From the NCBI GenBank assembly GCA_033851845.1, contig JAWWOH010000093.1, positions 1 to 64,000 on the forward strand: a DNA stretch of 64,000 nt. The letters run 5' to 3'. Below, in pieces: positions 25,065 to 35,339 of this stretch. Both the position numbers and the translations under genes were made by a program. How positions within the stretch are numbered: the first letter of the stretch is position 1; each line of letters starts with the position of its first letter. Origin of the DNA: RYN-124 sp033851845. GTDB taxonomy: Bacteria > Actinomycetota > Actinomycetes > Mycobacteriales > SCTD01. Below the pieces are notes generated by a model. That model was given only the letters and a program-made list of their open reading frames with translations, ran no database searches and was not told the origin of the DNA.

Positions 25065-26483
25065 ATGCGTATCTCTGCTCGCGTGCGGTTCGCCGCAGCC
25101 ATGCTCATGACCGTCTCCACCGTCGCTGCTGCCGGCGCCGCCAGCGGGGCCGCCGCGCCCAAGCTGGCCGGTCCGACGCCAGGCATCGGCTGCGACAAGG
25201 GGTCACTGCCCGAGAAGACGCAGGGCCGGGTGCCGGCCGCCGACGTGGCGAGCGGGCGCGCTGCCCGGGGCTACACCTGCAACGTCCAGGAGATCAGCCA
25301 CTTCGGGGCCAGTGGTGGGTACCGCGTCGAGAGGTACGTCGACAAGGCCGGCCACGAGTGCGCCTTCTACGACTCCACGCTGCTGTTCCCGACGTCCGTC
25401 GTTCCGAACGGCGCCGAGACGACCGGCACCTACGTCATGGACATGACCGACCCGGCCCACCCCGTGCACACCGACACGCTGCGGACCCCTGCCTTCCAGT
25501 CGCCTCATGAGTCGGTCCGGCTGAACGCCAAGCGCGGGCTGATCGTCGCTGACTGGGGTAACCCCACGTCCAGCCCCGGCTTCGTCGACGTCTTCGACGT
25601 CACTGCCGACTGCCGCCACCCAGCCCTGCAGTCTTCGACGCCGCTCGGCATCCTCGGTCACGAGAGCGGCTTCTCCCCGGACGGCTTGACGTTCTGGGTC
25701 GCCTCCCTCGGCGGCAAGACGCTCGCGGCGGTCGACCTCACCAACCCACAGGTGCCGAGCCTGCTCTGGGAAACCCGTGACTACGCGCCGCACGGCGTGT
25801 CGATCAGCGAGGACGGCAACCGGCTCTACATGGCCGACAACGGCAACAAGGGCCTGACGATCCTGGACGTGTCCCAGGTCCAGAAGCGGCTGGCCAACCC
25901 GGTCGTGAAGCAGGTGTCGTTCATGACCTGGCCGCGGGTCAGCACCCCGCAGAACGCCACGCCGTTCACGTCGCATGGTCACCGCTACGTGCTCGAGACG
26001 GACGAGTTCGGGGAGCGCAAGACCGGCGCGGCGCGAATCATCGACATCGCCAACGAGAAGAAGCCGGTCGTGGTGTCCGACCTACGCCTCGCGGTCAACC
26101 AGGAGGCGATCTACGACAGCATCCAGGGCGACCCCGGCAACGACCAGATCTTCCAGGGCTACCAGGGCCACTACTGCTCGCTGCCGAGCCGCATCGACCC
26201 CAACATCGTCGCCTGCAGCTTCATCCTGTCCGGCCTGCGCGTCTTCGACATCAGCGACCCGGCCAAGCCTCGCGAGATCGCCTACTTCAACAAGCCGCTG
26301 CTGCCGGGCAAGGGCTGGCAGCCGAACCAGGCCGGCTCCTTCGCGATGTCAGCTCCGGCGTACGACGAGGCCACGCACGACATCTGGTACTCCGACGGCA
26401 ACACCGGGTTCTACGTGGTTCGCCTCACCGCCGGTGCGGGCGTGACGAAGTTCGCCGCGCGCATCGAGAACGCCGGCAACTGA
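25065..26483 (+). CDS. Secreted LVIVD-repeat beta-propeller protein
   Basis: A 472-residue protein. The signal peptide ends near AASGAAAPKL. The rest shows repeated blades ending YVMDMTDPAHPV, VDVFDVTADC, LAAVDLTNPQV, LTILDVSQV and LRVFDISDPAKPRE, the LVIVD-repeat pattern of a propeller. Four to six cysteines are present. No catalytic residues are recognised; it probably works as an extracellular scaffold. The ATG at 25065 has only weak ribosome-site pairing. Confidence 0.8.
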   Translation: MRISARVRFAAAMLMTVSTVAAAGAASGAAAPKLAGPTPGIGCDKGSLPEKTQGRVPAADVASGRAARGYTCNVQEISHFGASGGYRVERYVDKAGHECAFYDSTLLFPTSVVPNGAETTGTYVMDMTDPAHPVHTDTLRTPAFQSPHESVRLNAKRGLIVADWGNPTSSPGFVDVFDVTADCRHPALQSSTPLGILGHESGFSPDGLTFWVASLGGKTLAAVDLTNPQVPSLLWETRDYAPHGVSISEDGNRLYMADNGNKGLTILDVSQVQKRLANPVVKQVSFMTWPRVSTPQNATPFTSHGHRYVLETDEFGERKTGAARIIDIANEKKPVVVSDLRLAVNQEAIYDSIQGDPGNDQIFQGYQGHYCSLPSRIDPNIVACSFILSGLRVFDISDPAKPREIAYFNKPLLPGKGWQPNQAGSFAMSAPAYDEATHDIWYSDGNTGFYVVRLTAGAGVTKFAARIENAGN

Positions 26484-26520
26484 ACCGGCCCGATGCCAGC
26501 TGCTCGGTAGACTCGGGGAC

Positions 26521-27545
<1,025 letters not shown>

Positions 27546-27549
<4 letters not shown>

Positions 27550-28706
27550 CCGACCAGCCCACCGAAGCGATGGGCAGCGGCTCCGAGGGGCTCATTGGTG
27601 GCCGCTACCGGCGGGAGCGGCTGCTCGGACGCGGTGGGTCCGCGGAGGTGTGGTGCTGCACCGACGAGGCGCTCGACCGGCAGGTCGCCCTCAAGCTGGT
27701 GACGTCGTCCGGCGGCGAGGACGCGGGGCGGGTCGGTGACGAGGCACGACTGCTGGCGCGGCTCTCGCACCCCTGCCTCGTTCCCGTCTACGACGCCGGC
27801 ACCGACGAGACCGGCCGCCCGTGGGTGGTGATGGAGCTCGTCGACGGCGAGACCCTGTCCGATGCGATCCGGCGCGGCCCGATGTCCTCCCACCGGGTGG
27901 CAGACATCGGTGCCCGGCTCGCCGATGCGCTGGCGTACGTGCATGGCGAGGGGCTCATCCACCGTGACGTGAAGCCCGCGAACGTCCTGCTCGGCCAGGA
28001 CGGGCGGGTGCGCCTCACCGACTTCGGCATCGCCCGCCTCGTCGACGCCGCAAAGGTCACCGCGACCGGTCTGACCGTCGGCACTGCGTCGTACCTCTCG
28101 CCGGAGCAGGTGACCGCAGAGCCGGTCGGTACGGCGGCCGACGTCTACTCGCTCGGGTTGGTCCTGCTCGAGTGCCTGACCGGCAAGCGCGAGTACCCGG
28201 GCAGTGCCGTTGAGGTCGCGCTGGCCCGGTTGTCGCGACCGCCGCAGGTGCCACCGGATCTGCCGGACGGCTGGCCCGGACTGCTGACCGCCATGACCGA
28301 CCGAGACCCTGCGCGGCGGCCGACGTGCGTGCAGGTCGCGGCCGACCTGCACGCGGTCGTGTCCGGCGGACAGGCGACCACGGTGCTGGCGACGCCGACG
28401 CCCGTGACCGAGCGGACGCAGGCGATCGACCGCACCCAGCTGCTGACGACAGCCGTGCCCGCAACGTTGCAGCCCGGGCCGGTCCGCGCCACGCCCGGAA
28501 CCGTGCCGAGGGCGCCGCGCAACAACTGGGCCATCGTCGCCGGCATCCTGCTCGCAGTCGGTGTCCTGATCGTCGCCGGACTGCTGATCGGACGCAGCAA
28601 CAACGGCAGCACCGCGGTTCCCGACAAGGTCGCCGTGCACACCGACGTGCCCAACCCGGTGAAGCGCGATGTCGTCCGGCTGCAGGAGCTCGTGAGCAAG
28701 CGATGA
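27546..28706 (+). CDS. Membrane Ser/Thr protein kinase (PknB-type)
   Basis: A 386-residue protein. Hanks-type kinase domain in residues 20-280: glycine loop LGRGGSAEVW, Lys50 in VALKLV, HRDVKPANVLL with catalytic Asp141, DFG at 159-161 and SPEQ. A Thr/Pro linker follows, then one transmembrane helix (~326-349) and only ~37 extracytoplasmic residues, with no PASTA domain. The GTG start is coupled to asd and the stop to the lipoprotein (ATGA). Targets are unknown. Confidence 0.93.
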
Positions 28707-29158
28707 GAGCCCTCGTCGTGATGTCGTGCCTGTGTGTCGTGCTCGCAGGTTGTTCCTCGAGCGGGTCTCCGCAGGCAGAGCTGCAGAACCGGATGAACGC
28801 GATCACCGAGGCAGCGAATGCGAAAGATGCCGCCGCGCTCCGGTCGGCGGTCAGCGACTTCCTGCAAGAAGTGCGTCAGCAGAGCGCGAATGCCGACATC
28901 ACGCTGCGCAAGGCGCAGGACCTCCAGACGGTCGCGACCCGGCTGCTCGCCGAGGCGTCCGTCCTCGAGGTGACTGAGCCCAGTCCGACGCCGTCTGCGC
29001 CGCCGTCTCCCTCGCCCTCGCCGTCCGCCGAGCCGTCACCCGCACCCTCGCCGTCACCGACTGAAGCCGCGCCCACGCCTTCGCCGTCGCCGATCATCGA
29101 GGTGAGCATGTCGCCGGCCGGGGGCTTGTTCAGCCCGGCCGCGAGCGCGGCACCCTAG
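28703..29158 (+). CDS. Lipoprotein with Pro/Ser-rich tail
   Basis: A 151-residue lipoprotein: signal MRALVVMSCLCVVLAGC with lipobox LAGC (Cys17). A helical ~75-residue domain (QAELQNRMNAITEAANAKD...; many Ala/Leu/Gln) is followed by a Pro-Ser repeat tail. No family is recognised. It is coupled to the kinase gene, so it may be an external partner of the kinase's short sensor tail. Confidence 0.75.
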   Translation: MRALVVMSCLCVVLAGCSSSGSPQAELQNRMNAITEAANAKDAAALRSAVSDFLQEVRQQSANADITLRKAQDLQTVATRLLAEASVLEVTEPSPTPSAPPSPSPSPSAEPSPAPSPSPTEAAPTPSPSPIIEVSMSPAGGLFSPAASAAP

Positions 29159-29160
29159 CG

Positions 29161-30915
29161 CTAGGCCGGCGGTGAGAGTCCGAGTCGGCGGGCCATAAAG
29201 TCCAGCTCCAGCCGCGCCTGCTTCACCCGTTCGTCGATGACGAGCGCGCCGTGGCCGGCGTCGTACCGGTAGACCTCGACGTCCTTGCCGAGCTCCGCCG
29301 CGGCCGCCAGGTAGTTGTCGATCTGCCGGATCGGGCAGCGCGGGTCGTTGGCCCCGGCCGTGACGAGCAACGGCGCTCTGACCTCGGCGACGTACGACAG
29401 CGGCGAGCAGGCCAGATAGAGGTCGGGGACCTCGTCGGGCGATCCGCCGAACAGCGAGCGGTCGAAGGCCCGCAGCGGTTCCATCTCGTCCTCGTACGCG
29501 GCCACGTAGTCGGCCAGGGGTACGACAGCCACTGCGGCGGCCCACAGATCCGGTTGCGTGCCGGCACCGAGCAGGGCGAGGTAGCCGCCCCACGACGCTC
29601 CGTTGATGACGCACCGCGCCGGGTCCGCGAGGCCCGTCTGCACGGCCCACTGAACGACAGCGCGGACGTCTTCGAGCTCCGTCAGTCCGGGCCGGCCGGT
29701 GAGCGCGTCCCGCCAGGGCGAGCCGTAGCCGGTCGAGCCGCGGTAGTTGATCCCGACCGACGCGCAGCCAAGATCGACGATGGCAGCCCGGTAGGCGTAG
29801 AACTCGTCGCTCTCGTGGTGGTGGGGTCCGCCATGCACGTAGAAGACCGTGGGATGCGGACCCGCGCCGGGCGGAGCAGCGACGAGCGAATGGATCTGCC
29901 CGCCCGGGCCGTTGACGAAGGAGTCCGTCACCGGCACCGAGCCGGGCGCGGCGGGCCCGGGGGCACGCAGGACGACGTCACCACGGACGGCACGGATGCG
30001 CGACGGCTCTGCGGCCGACGACCAGAGGTACTCCACGCTGCCGTCCGGACGCGCGGTCGCGTCCGCGACCGTGCCGGTCGGTGTCGGCAGCTCGGTGACC
30101 CGGCCCTGCAGGTCGACCTGGGCCAATGTCGCTCGCCCCCGCGCCTGTGCGACGACCAGCAACGCGCTGCCATCGGCGTACCAATCCGCAGTCAGGTCGC
30201 CTTCGATCGCGACTGCGAGTCTTTCGACCCCTCCGGTGTGCGGGTCCCAGAGCAGCGGCATGGGTCGGCCGTCGCGTTCGTGCAGGGCCAGGACGGTGTC
30301 GCCCGCGGGTGAGAACCCGACACCGTGCAGCCCGAGCCCCGGGCCGTCCCACAAGTCGGCGATCACCTGCCCGTCGACGTCGAGGACCCGCAACGCACGA
30401 TGACGCGAGTCGCCGTGCTCGGAGTGCTCGATGAGAACCAGCCGTTCGTCACGGGACAGGCCGCAGACCGAGGCGTCTTCGCTCGACGCGTACAGGGTGC
30501 TCGTGCCCTCCGGCCGCACGACGTAGACGGCGCTGCCGTCGTCGTCGGCGACCCCGATCACCGCGGTCGTGCGGCCGATCTCGAGGCCGGCGCTGTAGCC
30601 AGCCGGCACCTTCGGCGCAGCCGGCTCGTCCGGTCCGCCGGAGAAGGGTTGGCGCATCCACGTGCCGAACTCGTCACCGGCTGCGTCGCTGAACCACCAG
30701 ACGTAGTTGCCGTCGGGCGGCAGCGCACCCTCGGTCGTGCCGTTCGGTCGCGAGGTCACCTGTCGATGCACGCCGGTCGTGCGGTCCCAGGCATGCAGCT
30801 CGTATGTGCCGGACTGGTTGGATACGTACAGGCAGCGGTGCGGCGCGTCGAGTGCCCACTCCGGCAGCCACACCCGTGGGGCGCGGTAACGCAGTTCCCA
30901 GTCGGGCACTGCCAC
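29161..30915 (-). CDS. S9 family prolyl oligopeptidase-like peptidase
   Basis: A 584-residue enzyme. The N-terminal ~330 residues are beta-propeller-like (DPHTGGVERLAVAIEG, LSRDERLVLIEH). The C-terminal alpha/beta hydrolase has the HGGPHHHESDEF stretch, nucleophile elbow NGASWGGYLALL (Ser in GASWGG), and acid and base residues in TAGANDPRCPI and DAGHGALVI. No signal peptide, so it is a cytoplasmic acylaminoacyl/prolyl-type peptidase. GTG start. Confidence 0.9.
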   Translation of the reverse strand: MAVPDWELRYRAPRVWLPEWALDAPHRCLYVSNQSGTYELHAWDRTTGVHRQVTSRPNGTTEGALPPDGNYVWWFSDAAGDEFGTWMRQPFSGGPDEPAAPKVPAGYSAGLEIGRTTAVIGVADDDGSAVYVVRPEGTSTLYASSEDASVCGLSRDERLVLIEHSEHGDSRHRALRVLDVDGQVIADLWDGPGLGLHGVGFSPAGDTVLALHERDGRPMPLLWDPHTGGVERLAVAIEGDLTADWYADGSALLVVAQARGRATLAQVDLQGRVTELPTPTGTVADATARPDGSVEYLWSSAAEPSRIRAVRGDVVLRAPGPAAPGSVPVTDSFVNGPGGQIHSLVAAPPGAGPHPTVFYVHGGPHHHESDEFYAYRAAIVDLGCASVGINYRGSTGYGSPWRDALTGRPGLTELEDVRAVVQWAVQTGLADPARCVINGASWGGYLALLGAGTQPDLWAAAVAVVPLADYVAAYEDEMEPLRAFDRSLFGGSPDEVPDLYLACSPLSYVAEVRAPLLVTAGANDPRCPIRQIDNYLAAAAELGKDVEVYRYDAGHGALVIDERVKQARLELDFMARRLGLSPPA

Positions 30916-30962
30916 GTCAGAGAACCTCGCCGGCCGAGCTCATGCGGACACCTGCGTCTTGG

Positions 30963-31036
30963 TCGGGGTGACAGGATTTGAACCTGCGGCCTCTACGTCC
31001 CGAACGTAGCGCGCTACCAAGCTGCGCCACACCCCG
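30963..31036 (-). tRNA. tRNA-Pro (CGG)
   Basis: The minus-strand sequence forms a 74-nt cloverleaf: acceptor CGGGGTG/CACCCCG with discriminator A, anticodon loop TTCGGGA giving CGG, T-arm GCAGGTTCAAATCCTGT. No CCA is encoded. Confidence 0.96.
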
Positions 31037-31053
31037 ATTGCTGCCAACGCAGA

Positions 31054-31923
31054 CTACCGGACCGCGGTGAGGGTCAGCAGGCTCGCTTCGGGTCGGCAGC
31101 AGAAGCGGACCGGCGCGTACGGCGACGTCCCCAGTCCGGCGCTCACGTGCAACCAGGCAGCGCCGTAGCGCGAGAGGCCGCGCGCCCGCACCCGCTCGAG
31201 GTCGCAGTTGGTGACGAGCGCTCCCGCTACCGGCATCCGCACCTGGCCGCCGTGCGTGTGTCCGGCGAGCAGCAGCCGGTGGCCGTCGCCCACGAAGGCG
31301 TCGAGCACTCGGCGCTGCGGTGTGTGTGTCACGCCGATCGCGACGTCACCGTCGACCGGGCCCTGCACCCGCTCGTACCGGTCCCGGCGAAGGTGCGCGT
31401 CGTCGGTGCCCGTGAAGGTCACGTCCAGGCCGGCCAAGCAGATCGCCGTACGCCGGTGCGTGAGGTCGGTCCAGCCGAGCCGCTCCAACATCGCAGCGGC
31501 GCGCTCCCACGGCAGGTCCGGTCCGTGCCGCCGCGGCGCGCCACCGGTGAAGTAGCCGAGGAACGATGGCGGCAGCGGCGTGTAGTAGTCGTTGTTGCCC
31601 GGCACGAAGACGCCAGGCGTGCCGTCTGCCGTCAACGCGGCGAGAGTCGAGCCGAGCAGCGGCATCGATCGCACCGAGGACCACAGGTCTCCGGTGACGA
31701 CGACGACGTCGGCCCCGAGCGCAGCGAGGTTGCTGATCCAACGCGACCGCCGTCCGTGTCGCGGCAGCAGGTGCAGGTCGGACAGGTGCAGCACCGTGAG
31801 CTCTCCACCGCCGGCCGGCAGCACCGGGACGAGCTCTCGACGCAGCACGGGGAAGTGCGGCTCGAGCAGAGCGTCGGCCGCCACGGCCGATCCCGCGAGG
31901 ACGACCGCTTTCCCGAGGCGCAT
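31054..31923 (-). CDS. Metallophosphoesterase (Rv3683-like)
   Basis: A 289-residue protein with an N-terminal hydrophobic segment and a calcineurin-type fold: VLHLSDLHL, VVVTGDLW, VPGNNDYY, LLLAGHTHGGQVRMP. The PGNND in place of PGNHE is normal in this subfamily. It is the neighbour of ponA2 in mycobacteria, as here. Substrate is unknown, perhaps a lipid or wall precursor. Confidence 0.9.
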   Translation of the reverse strand: MRLGKAVVLAGSAVAADALLEPHFPVLRRELVPVLPAGGGELTVLHLSDLHLLPRHGRRSRWISNLAALGADVVVVTGDLWSSVRSMPLLGSTLAALTADGTPGVFVPGNNDYYTPLPPSFLGYFTGGAPRRHGPDLPWERAAAMLERLGWTDLTHRRTAICLAGLDVTFTGTDDAHLRRDRYERVQGPVDGDVAIGVTHTPQRRVLDAFVGDGHRLLLAGHTHGGQVRMPVAGALVTNCDLERVRARGLSRYGAAWLHVSAGLGTSPYAPVRFCCRPEASLLTLTAVR

Positions 31924-31950
31924 GCCACCACCCTAGGTAGCGTGCGCCTC

Positions 31951-32406
31951 ATGGCAGAGCTCAAGGACCGGCTGCAGTCCGACCTCACCGCATCGATGAA
32001 GGCGCGCGACGAGCTGACGACAGCAACGCTGCGCATGGTGCTGACCGCGATCGGCAACGAGGAGGTCGCCGGCAAGGCGGCCCGAAGGCTGTCCGACGAC
32101 GAGGTGCTCAAGGTGATCGCGCGGGAGGCCAAGAAGCGACGGGAGGCCGCAGACGCGTTCACCTCCGGAGGTCGTCCCGACCGCGCCGAGCGCGAGCTCG
32201 CCGAGGGCGCCGTCCTCGACGGCTACCTGCCGGCGCAGCTGTCCGACGAGGACCTCGCGGCTCTGGTGCGGGACGCCGTGGAGGAGGCCGGCGCGACCGG
32301 ACCGCAGGCGATGGGCGCCGTCATGAAGCTCGTCGGTCCGAAGGTCGCGGGTCGCGCCGAAGGCGGCCGGGTCGCGGCAGCGGTGAAGGCGGCTCTCGCG
32401 AGCTAG
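31951..32406 (+). CDS. GatB/YqeY domain protein
   Basis: A 151-residue protein with the YqeY layout: LKDRLQSDLTASMKARDELTTATLRMVLTAI near the start, then IAREAKKRREAADAF and a C-terminal GxxMGxVM segment (MGAVMKLVGPKVAGRAEGG). The domain is related to the tail of GatB; a tRNA-linked role is suspected but unproven. It converges on the PBP gene with overlapping stops. Confidence 0.9.
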   Translation: MAELKDRLQSDLTASMKARDELTTATLRMVLTAIGNEEVAGKAARRLSDDEVLKVIAREAKKRREAADAFTSGGRPDRAERELAEGAVLDGYLPAQLSDEDLAALVRDAVEEAGATGPQAMGAVMKLVGPKVAGRAEGGRVAAAVKAALAS

Positions 32407-34871
32407 CCGTGCCCGCGCTTCTTGCTGGGTCGCGGGGAAGGCTGCTGCTGCGGCGGAGCCGCTGTCGGCTGCGTCGTGCCCGGCTGAGGTGAGGGCTCCG
32501 GCGGCGGAGGTGGCGGCGTGCGGCCGTTGGAGACGTAGACGGTGATCGTGGTGCCGGCGGTCACCAGCCGGCCGGCGCGCGGATAGGTGTAGGGCGTGAT
32601 GCCGAACGGGGTCGGTGCGGCCGACACGAAGCCGCCGCTGCGGACGCCGAACCCGGCGTCGGTGAGGGCCTGCTTCGCCGCGTCGTACGGCTGCCCGGAC
32701 ACGTCGGGCACCGGGATCTTCTCACCGTCGACCACGCTGGCGTCGGCCTTGCTGAAGTCCTCAGGCGGTACGCCGTCGAGCGCGCTCCTCATGGCGTCGC
32801 GCCAGATGGGCGCCGGGATGCTGCCGCCGTACACCTGCTTGTAGTAGTTGTGGTTGATCGTGACCTGCTTCATCGGCAGGGGCCGGCCACTGGTCCGATC
32901 GGGTATCCCGAGCCAGACCGACGCCGCGAGCTGCGGGGTGTAGCCGATGAACCAGGCGGCCTTGGACTCGTTGACCGTGCCGGTCTTGCCCGCGACGGGT
33001 CGTCCGATGGACGCCTTCTCGCCGGTGCGTCCGTGCACCGGGCCGTCGACGACGCCGCGCAGCAACGATGTGACGGTGTCGGCGATGCCGGGCTCGAGCA
33101 CCTGCTCGCACTCGGGGGCCGGCACGGGAAGCGCCTTGTGGTCAGGGCCAAGGATGTCGGTGACCACGCGTGGCGCGCAGTGCAGGCCGTGGGCCGCGAA
33201 CGTCGCGTAGGCACCCGCCATGTCGAGCGGGCTCACGCCGTACGGACCGAGCACGAAGGCGCCACCGCGACCGAGCGGCTGGTCGGCGACGAAGCCCTTC
33301 ACTGCGTGCACGCCCATCGACTCGGCAAGCGCGGCCGGCTTCTCCACGCCGGTGCGCTCCTCGAGCTGGATGAAGTAGGTGTTGACCGACAGTGCCGTCG
33401 CCTGCGCCATGTTGAAGGTGCCGGCCTCGGAGTCGCCGGCGTTCTGGATCTCGTACTGGCCGACCTTGCCGTCCTTGTAGTCGAGGAACACCTTCGACGT
33501 GTACTTCTGCGGTGCGTGCAGGGTGAGGCTCACCGGGATGCCCTGTCGCAGCGCCTCGGCGATGACGAACGCCTTGAACGTCGAGCCGGCCTGGTAGCCG
33601 AACTGCCCGCCGGTCGCGAGGTTGACCTTCGTGTTGCCGGCGCCCTTCTCCTCGCTGTACTTGCGGTCGAGCGCCATCGCCCGGACGTTGCCGGTGCCGG
33701 GCTCGATGACGTTGACGGCCGCGGCGGCGCCGGACGAGTCGTTGCGCGGCACCTGGTCGTCCACGGCGGTCTGCGCGGCGACCTGCACCTTCGGGTCGAG
33801 AGTGGTCTTGATGGTCAGCCCGCCGCCGAACAGCGCGCGCTGCCGCTCGTTGCGGGTCTGCCCGAGGGCCGCGCCGGCCGGGGTGTCTTCGAGCACGTGC
33901 CGCAGGTAGTCGCAGAAGAACGGCGCCTGCACTGCAGGCGACTCGCAGCCGCTCCCCACCGGACGGAGCGCGGTGACGATGCCCAAGCTCTCGGCCCGCT
34001 CACGCAGCTCGGGCGTGATGAAGCCGAGCTCCTGCATGCGTCGCAGCACGACGTCGCGGCGCGCCTTCGTGACCGCCCGGATCGACGCATCCTTGCTGGC
34101 CGGGTCGAACGTGTTGGGGTTCTGCACCATGCCGGCGAGCAGTGCCGACTGCGCGAGGTTGAGCCGGTTGACGGGCTTGGCGAAGTAGTAGTTGGCGGCC
34201 GTGCCGATGCCGTAGACCCCGTGCCCGAAGTAGGCGATGTTCAGGTAGCGCTCGAGGATCTGGTCCTTGGTCAGCTTGCGCTCCAGGGCGATCGCGTAGC
34301 GCGCCTCGCGGAGCTTGCGCTCGATGCTGTCCGCCTTGGCGGCCTGCTGGCCCGCCTTGTCCGGAGCGGCCTCGATCAGCGCGTTCTTCACGTACTGCTG
34401 GGTCAGCGTCGATGCGCCCTGCTTCACGCCGCCGGCGCCGGCGTTGGTGATCGCGGCGCGCACGATGCCCTTGTAGTCGACGCCGTGGTGGGCGTAGAAG
34501 CGGCTGTCCTCGATCGCGATGATCGCCTGGCGGGTCACCAGCGGGATGATGTTCAGCGGCACGCTGACGCGGTTCTGGCTGTACATCGTCGCGAGCAGCG
34601 AGCCGTCGCTCGCGAGGATCTTGCTGCGCTGCGCGGGCGGCCCGGCCTCCAGGTCGTCGGGCAGCGCCAGGAAGTCATCCGCGCCTGCCTTGGCGGACAG
34701 CCCGAGCGCCCCCACCACGGGGAAGGCCAGGCCCGCCATCAGGATCCCCATGACAACGCTGACCACCAGTGCGAGGGCCGCCTGAGACGCGATCGAGTCA
34801 GCTCCGCGCGAGGTCCGAGCCACGCCGACAGCGTACGTGCGGGCCCGGAAACCGGCCTCGTGCGCGCCCAT
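32403..34871 (-). CDS. Bifunctional penicillin-binding protein with PASTA (PonA2-like)
   Basis: An 822-residue class A PBP. One membrane anchor (~30-58), a GT51 transglycosylase with EDSRFYAHHG (catalytic Glu121), and a transpeptidase with S430TFK, S495VN and K629TG. A single PASTA domain lies around 705-775, and a Pro/Gln tail ends KKRGHG. It polymerises and cross-links peptidoglycan. A GTG at 34823 is an alternative start. It is divergent to wblA, the mycobacterial ponA2-whiB4 arrangement. Confidence 0.95.
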   Translation of the reverse strand: MGAHEAGFRARTYAVGVARTSRGADSIASQAALALVVSVVMGILMAGLAFPVVGALGLSAKAGADDFLALPDDLEAGPPAQRSKILASDGSLLATMYSQNRVSVPLNIIPLVTRQAIIAIEDSRFYAHHGVDYKGIVRAAITNAGAGGVKQGASTLTQQYVKNALIEAAPDKAGQQAAKADSIERKLREARYAIALERKLTKDQILERYLNIAYFGHGVYGIGTAANYYFAKPVNRLNLAQSALLAGMVQNPNTFDPASKDASIRAVTKARRDVVLRRMQELGFITPELRERAESLGIVTALRPVGSGCESPAVQAPFFCDYLRHVLEDTPAGAALGQTRNERQRALFGGGLTIKTTLDPKVQVAAQTAVDDQVPRNDSSGAAAAVNVIEPGTGNVRAMALDRKYSEEKGAGNTKVNLATGGQFGYQAGSTFKAFVIAEALRQGIPVSLTLHAPQKYTSKVFLDYKDGKVGQYEIQNAGDSEAGTFNMAQATALSVNTYFIQLEERTGVEKPAALAESMGVHAVKGFVADQPLGRGGAFVLGPYGVSPLDMAGAYATFAAHGLHCAPRVVTDILGPDHKALPVPAPECEQVLEPGIADTVTSLLRGVVDGPVHGRTGEKASIGRPVAGKTGTVNESKAAWFIGYTPQLAASVWLGIPDRTSGRPLPMKQVTINHNYYKQVYGGSIPAPIWRDAMRSALDGVPPEDFSKADASVVDGEKIPVPDVSGQPYDAAKQALTDAGFGVRSGGFVSAAPTPFGITPYTYPRAGRLVTAGTTITVYVSNGRTPPPPPPEPSPQPGTTQPTAAPPQQQPSPRPSKKRGHG

Positions 34872-35023
34872 GCCGGATGTCCGTTCTGCCCCAATGACCC
34901 GATCGGACTACGCGGGAATGGGTCGAACGGGGTCTGCCGTCCGAGACGTCCGGTTCCTACGTTGAACGGGACGGAACGCCACCCCCTCAGCCAGGTGTTC
35001 CACCGAGTCTCGCGAGGACCGCA

Positions 35024-35326
35024 ATGCCGACTCTCGACAGCCGCTGGAACGACGACTGGTCCGCCCGTTCGTCGTGCAAGACCTCCGACCCCGACGACCT
35101 GTTCGTCACCGGTGCCGCCCAGAACCGGGCCAAGGCCGTCTGCATGGGCTGCCCGGTCCGCACCGAGTGCCTGTCCGACGCCCTCGACAACCGGGTCGAG
35201 TTCGGTGTCTGGGGCGGCATGACCGAACGCGAGCGCCGCGCACTGCTCCGCCGCCGTCCCGAGGTCAGCTCCTGGCGCCAGCTGCTCGACTCCGCCCGCG
35301 CGGCGCACGCCGCGACCGCCGTCTAG
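35024..35326 (+). CDS. wblA: WhiB-family regulator WblA/WhiB4
   Basis: A 100-residue iron-sulfur regulator. Cys18, Cys40, Cys43 and Cys49 bind the cluster, GVWGG sits at 61-65, and a basic C-terminus (ERERRALLRRR) contacts DNA. The stretch DDLFVTGAAQNRAKAVC and the position between a PonA2-like gene and the ArsA pair identify it as the WblA (Streptomyces)/WhiB4 (Mycobacterium) orthologue, a redox-responsive regulator of development and stress. Confidence 0.93.
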   Translation: MPTLDSRWNDDWSARSSCKTSDPDDLFVTGAAQNRAKAVCMGCPVRTECLSDALDNRVEFGVWGGMTERERRALLRRRPEVSSWRQLLDSARAAHAATAV

Positions 35327-35339
35327 GCCCGGCGCAGGG

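Noticed and set aside
34915..34941. GGAAT-N19-GTC like a SigR promoter upstream of wblA
   Set aside because: The -10 part is imperfect and the spacing at the limit; not enough to claim.
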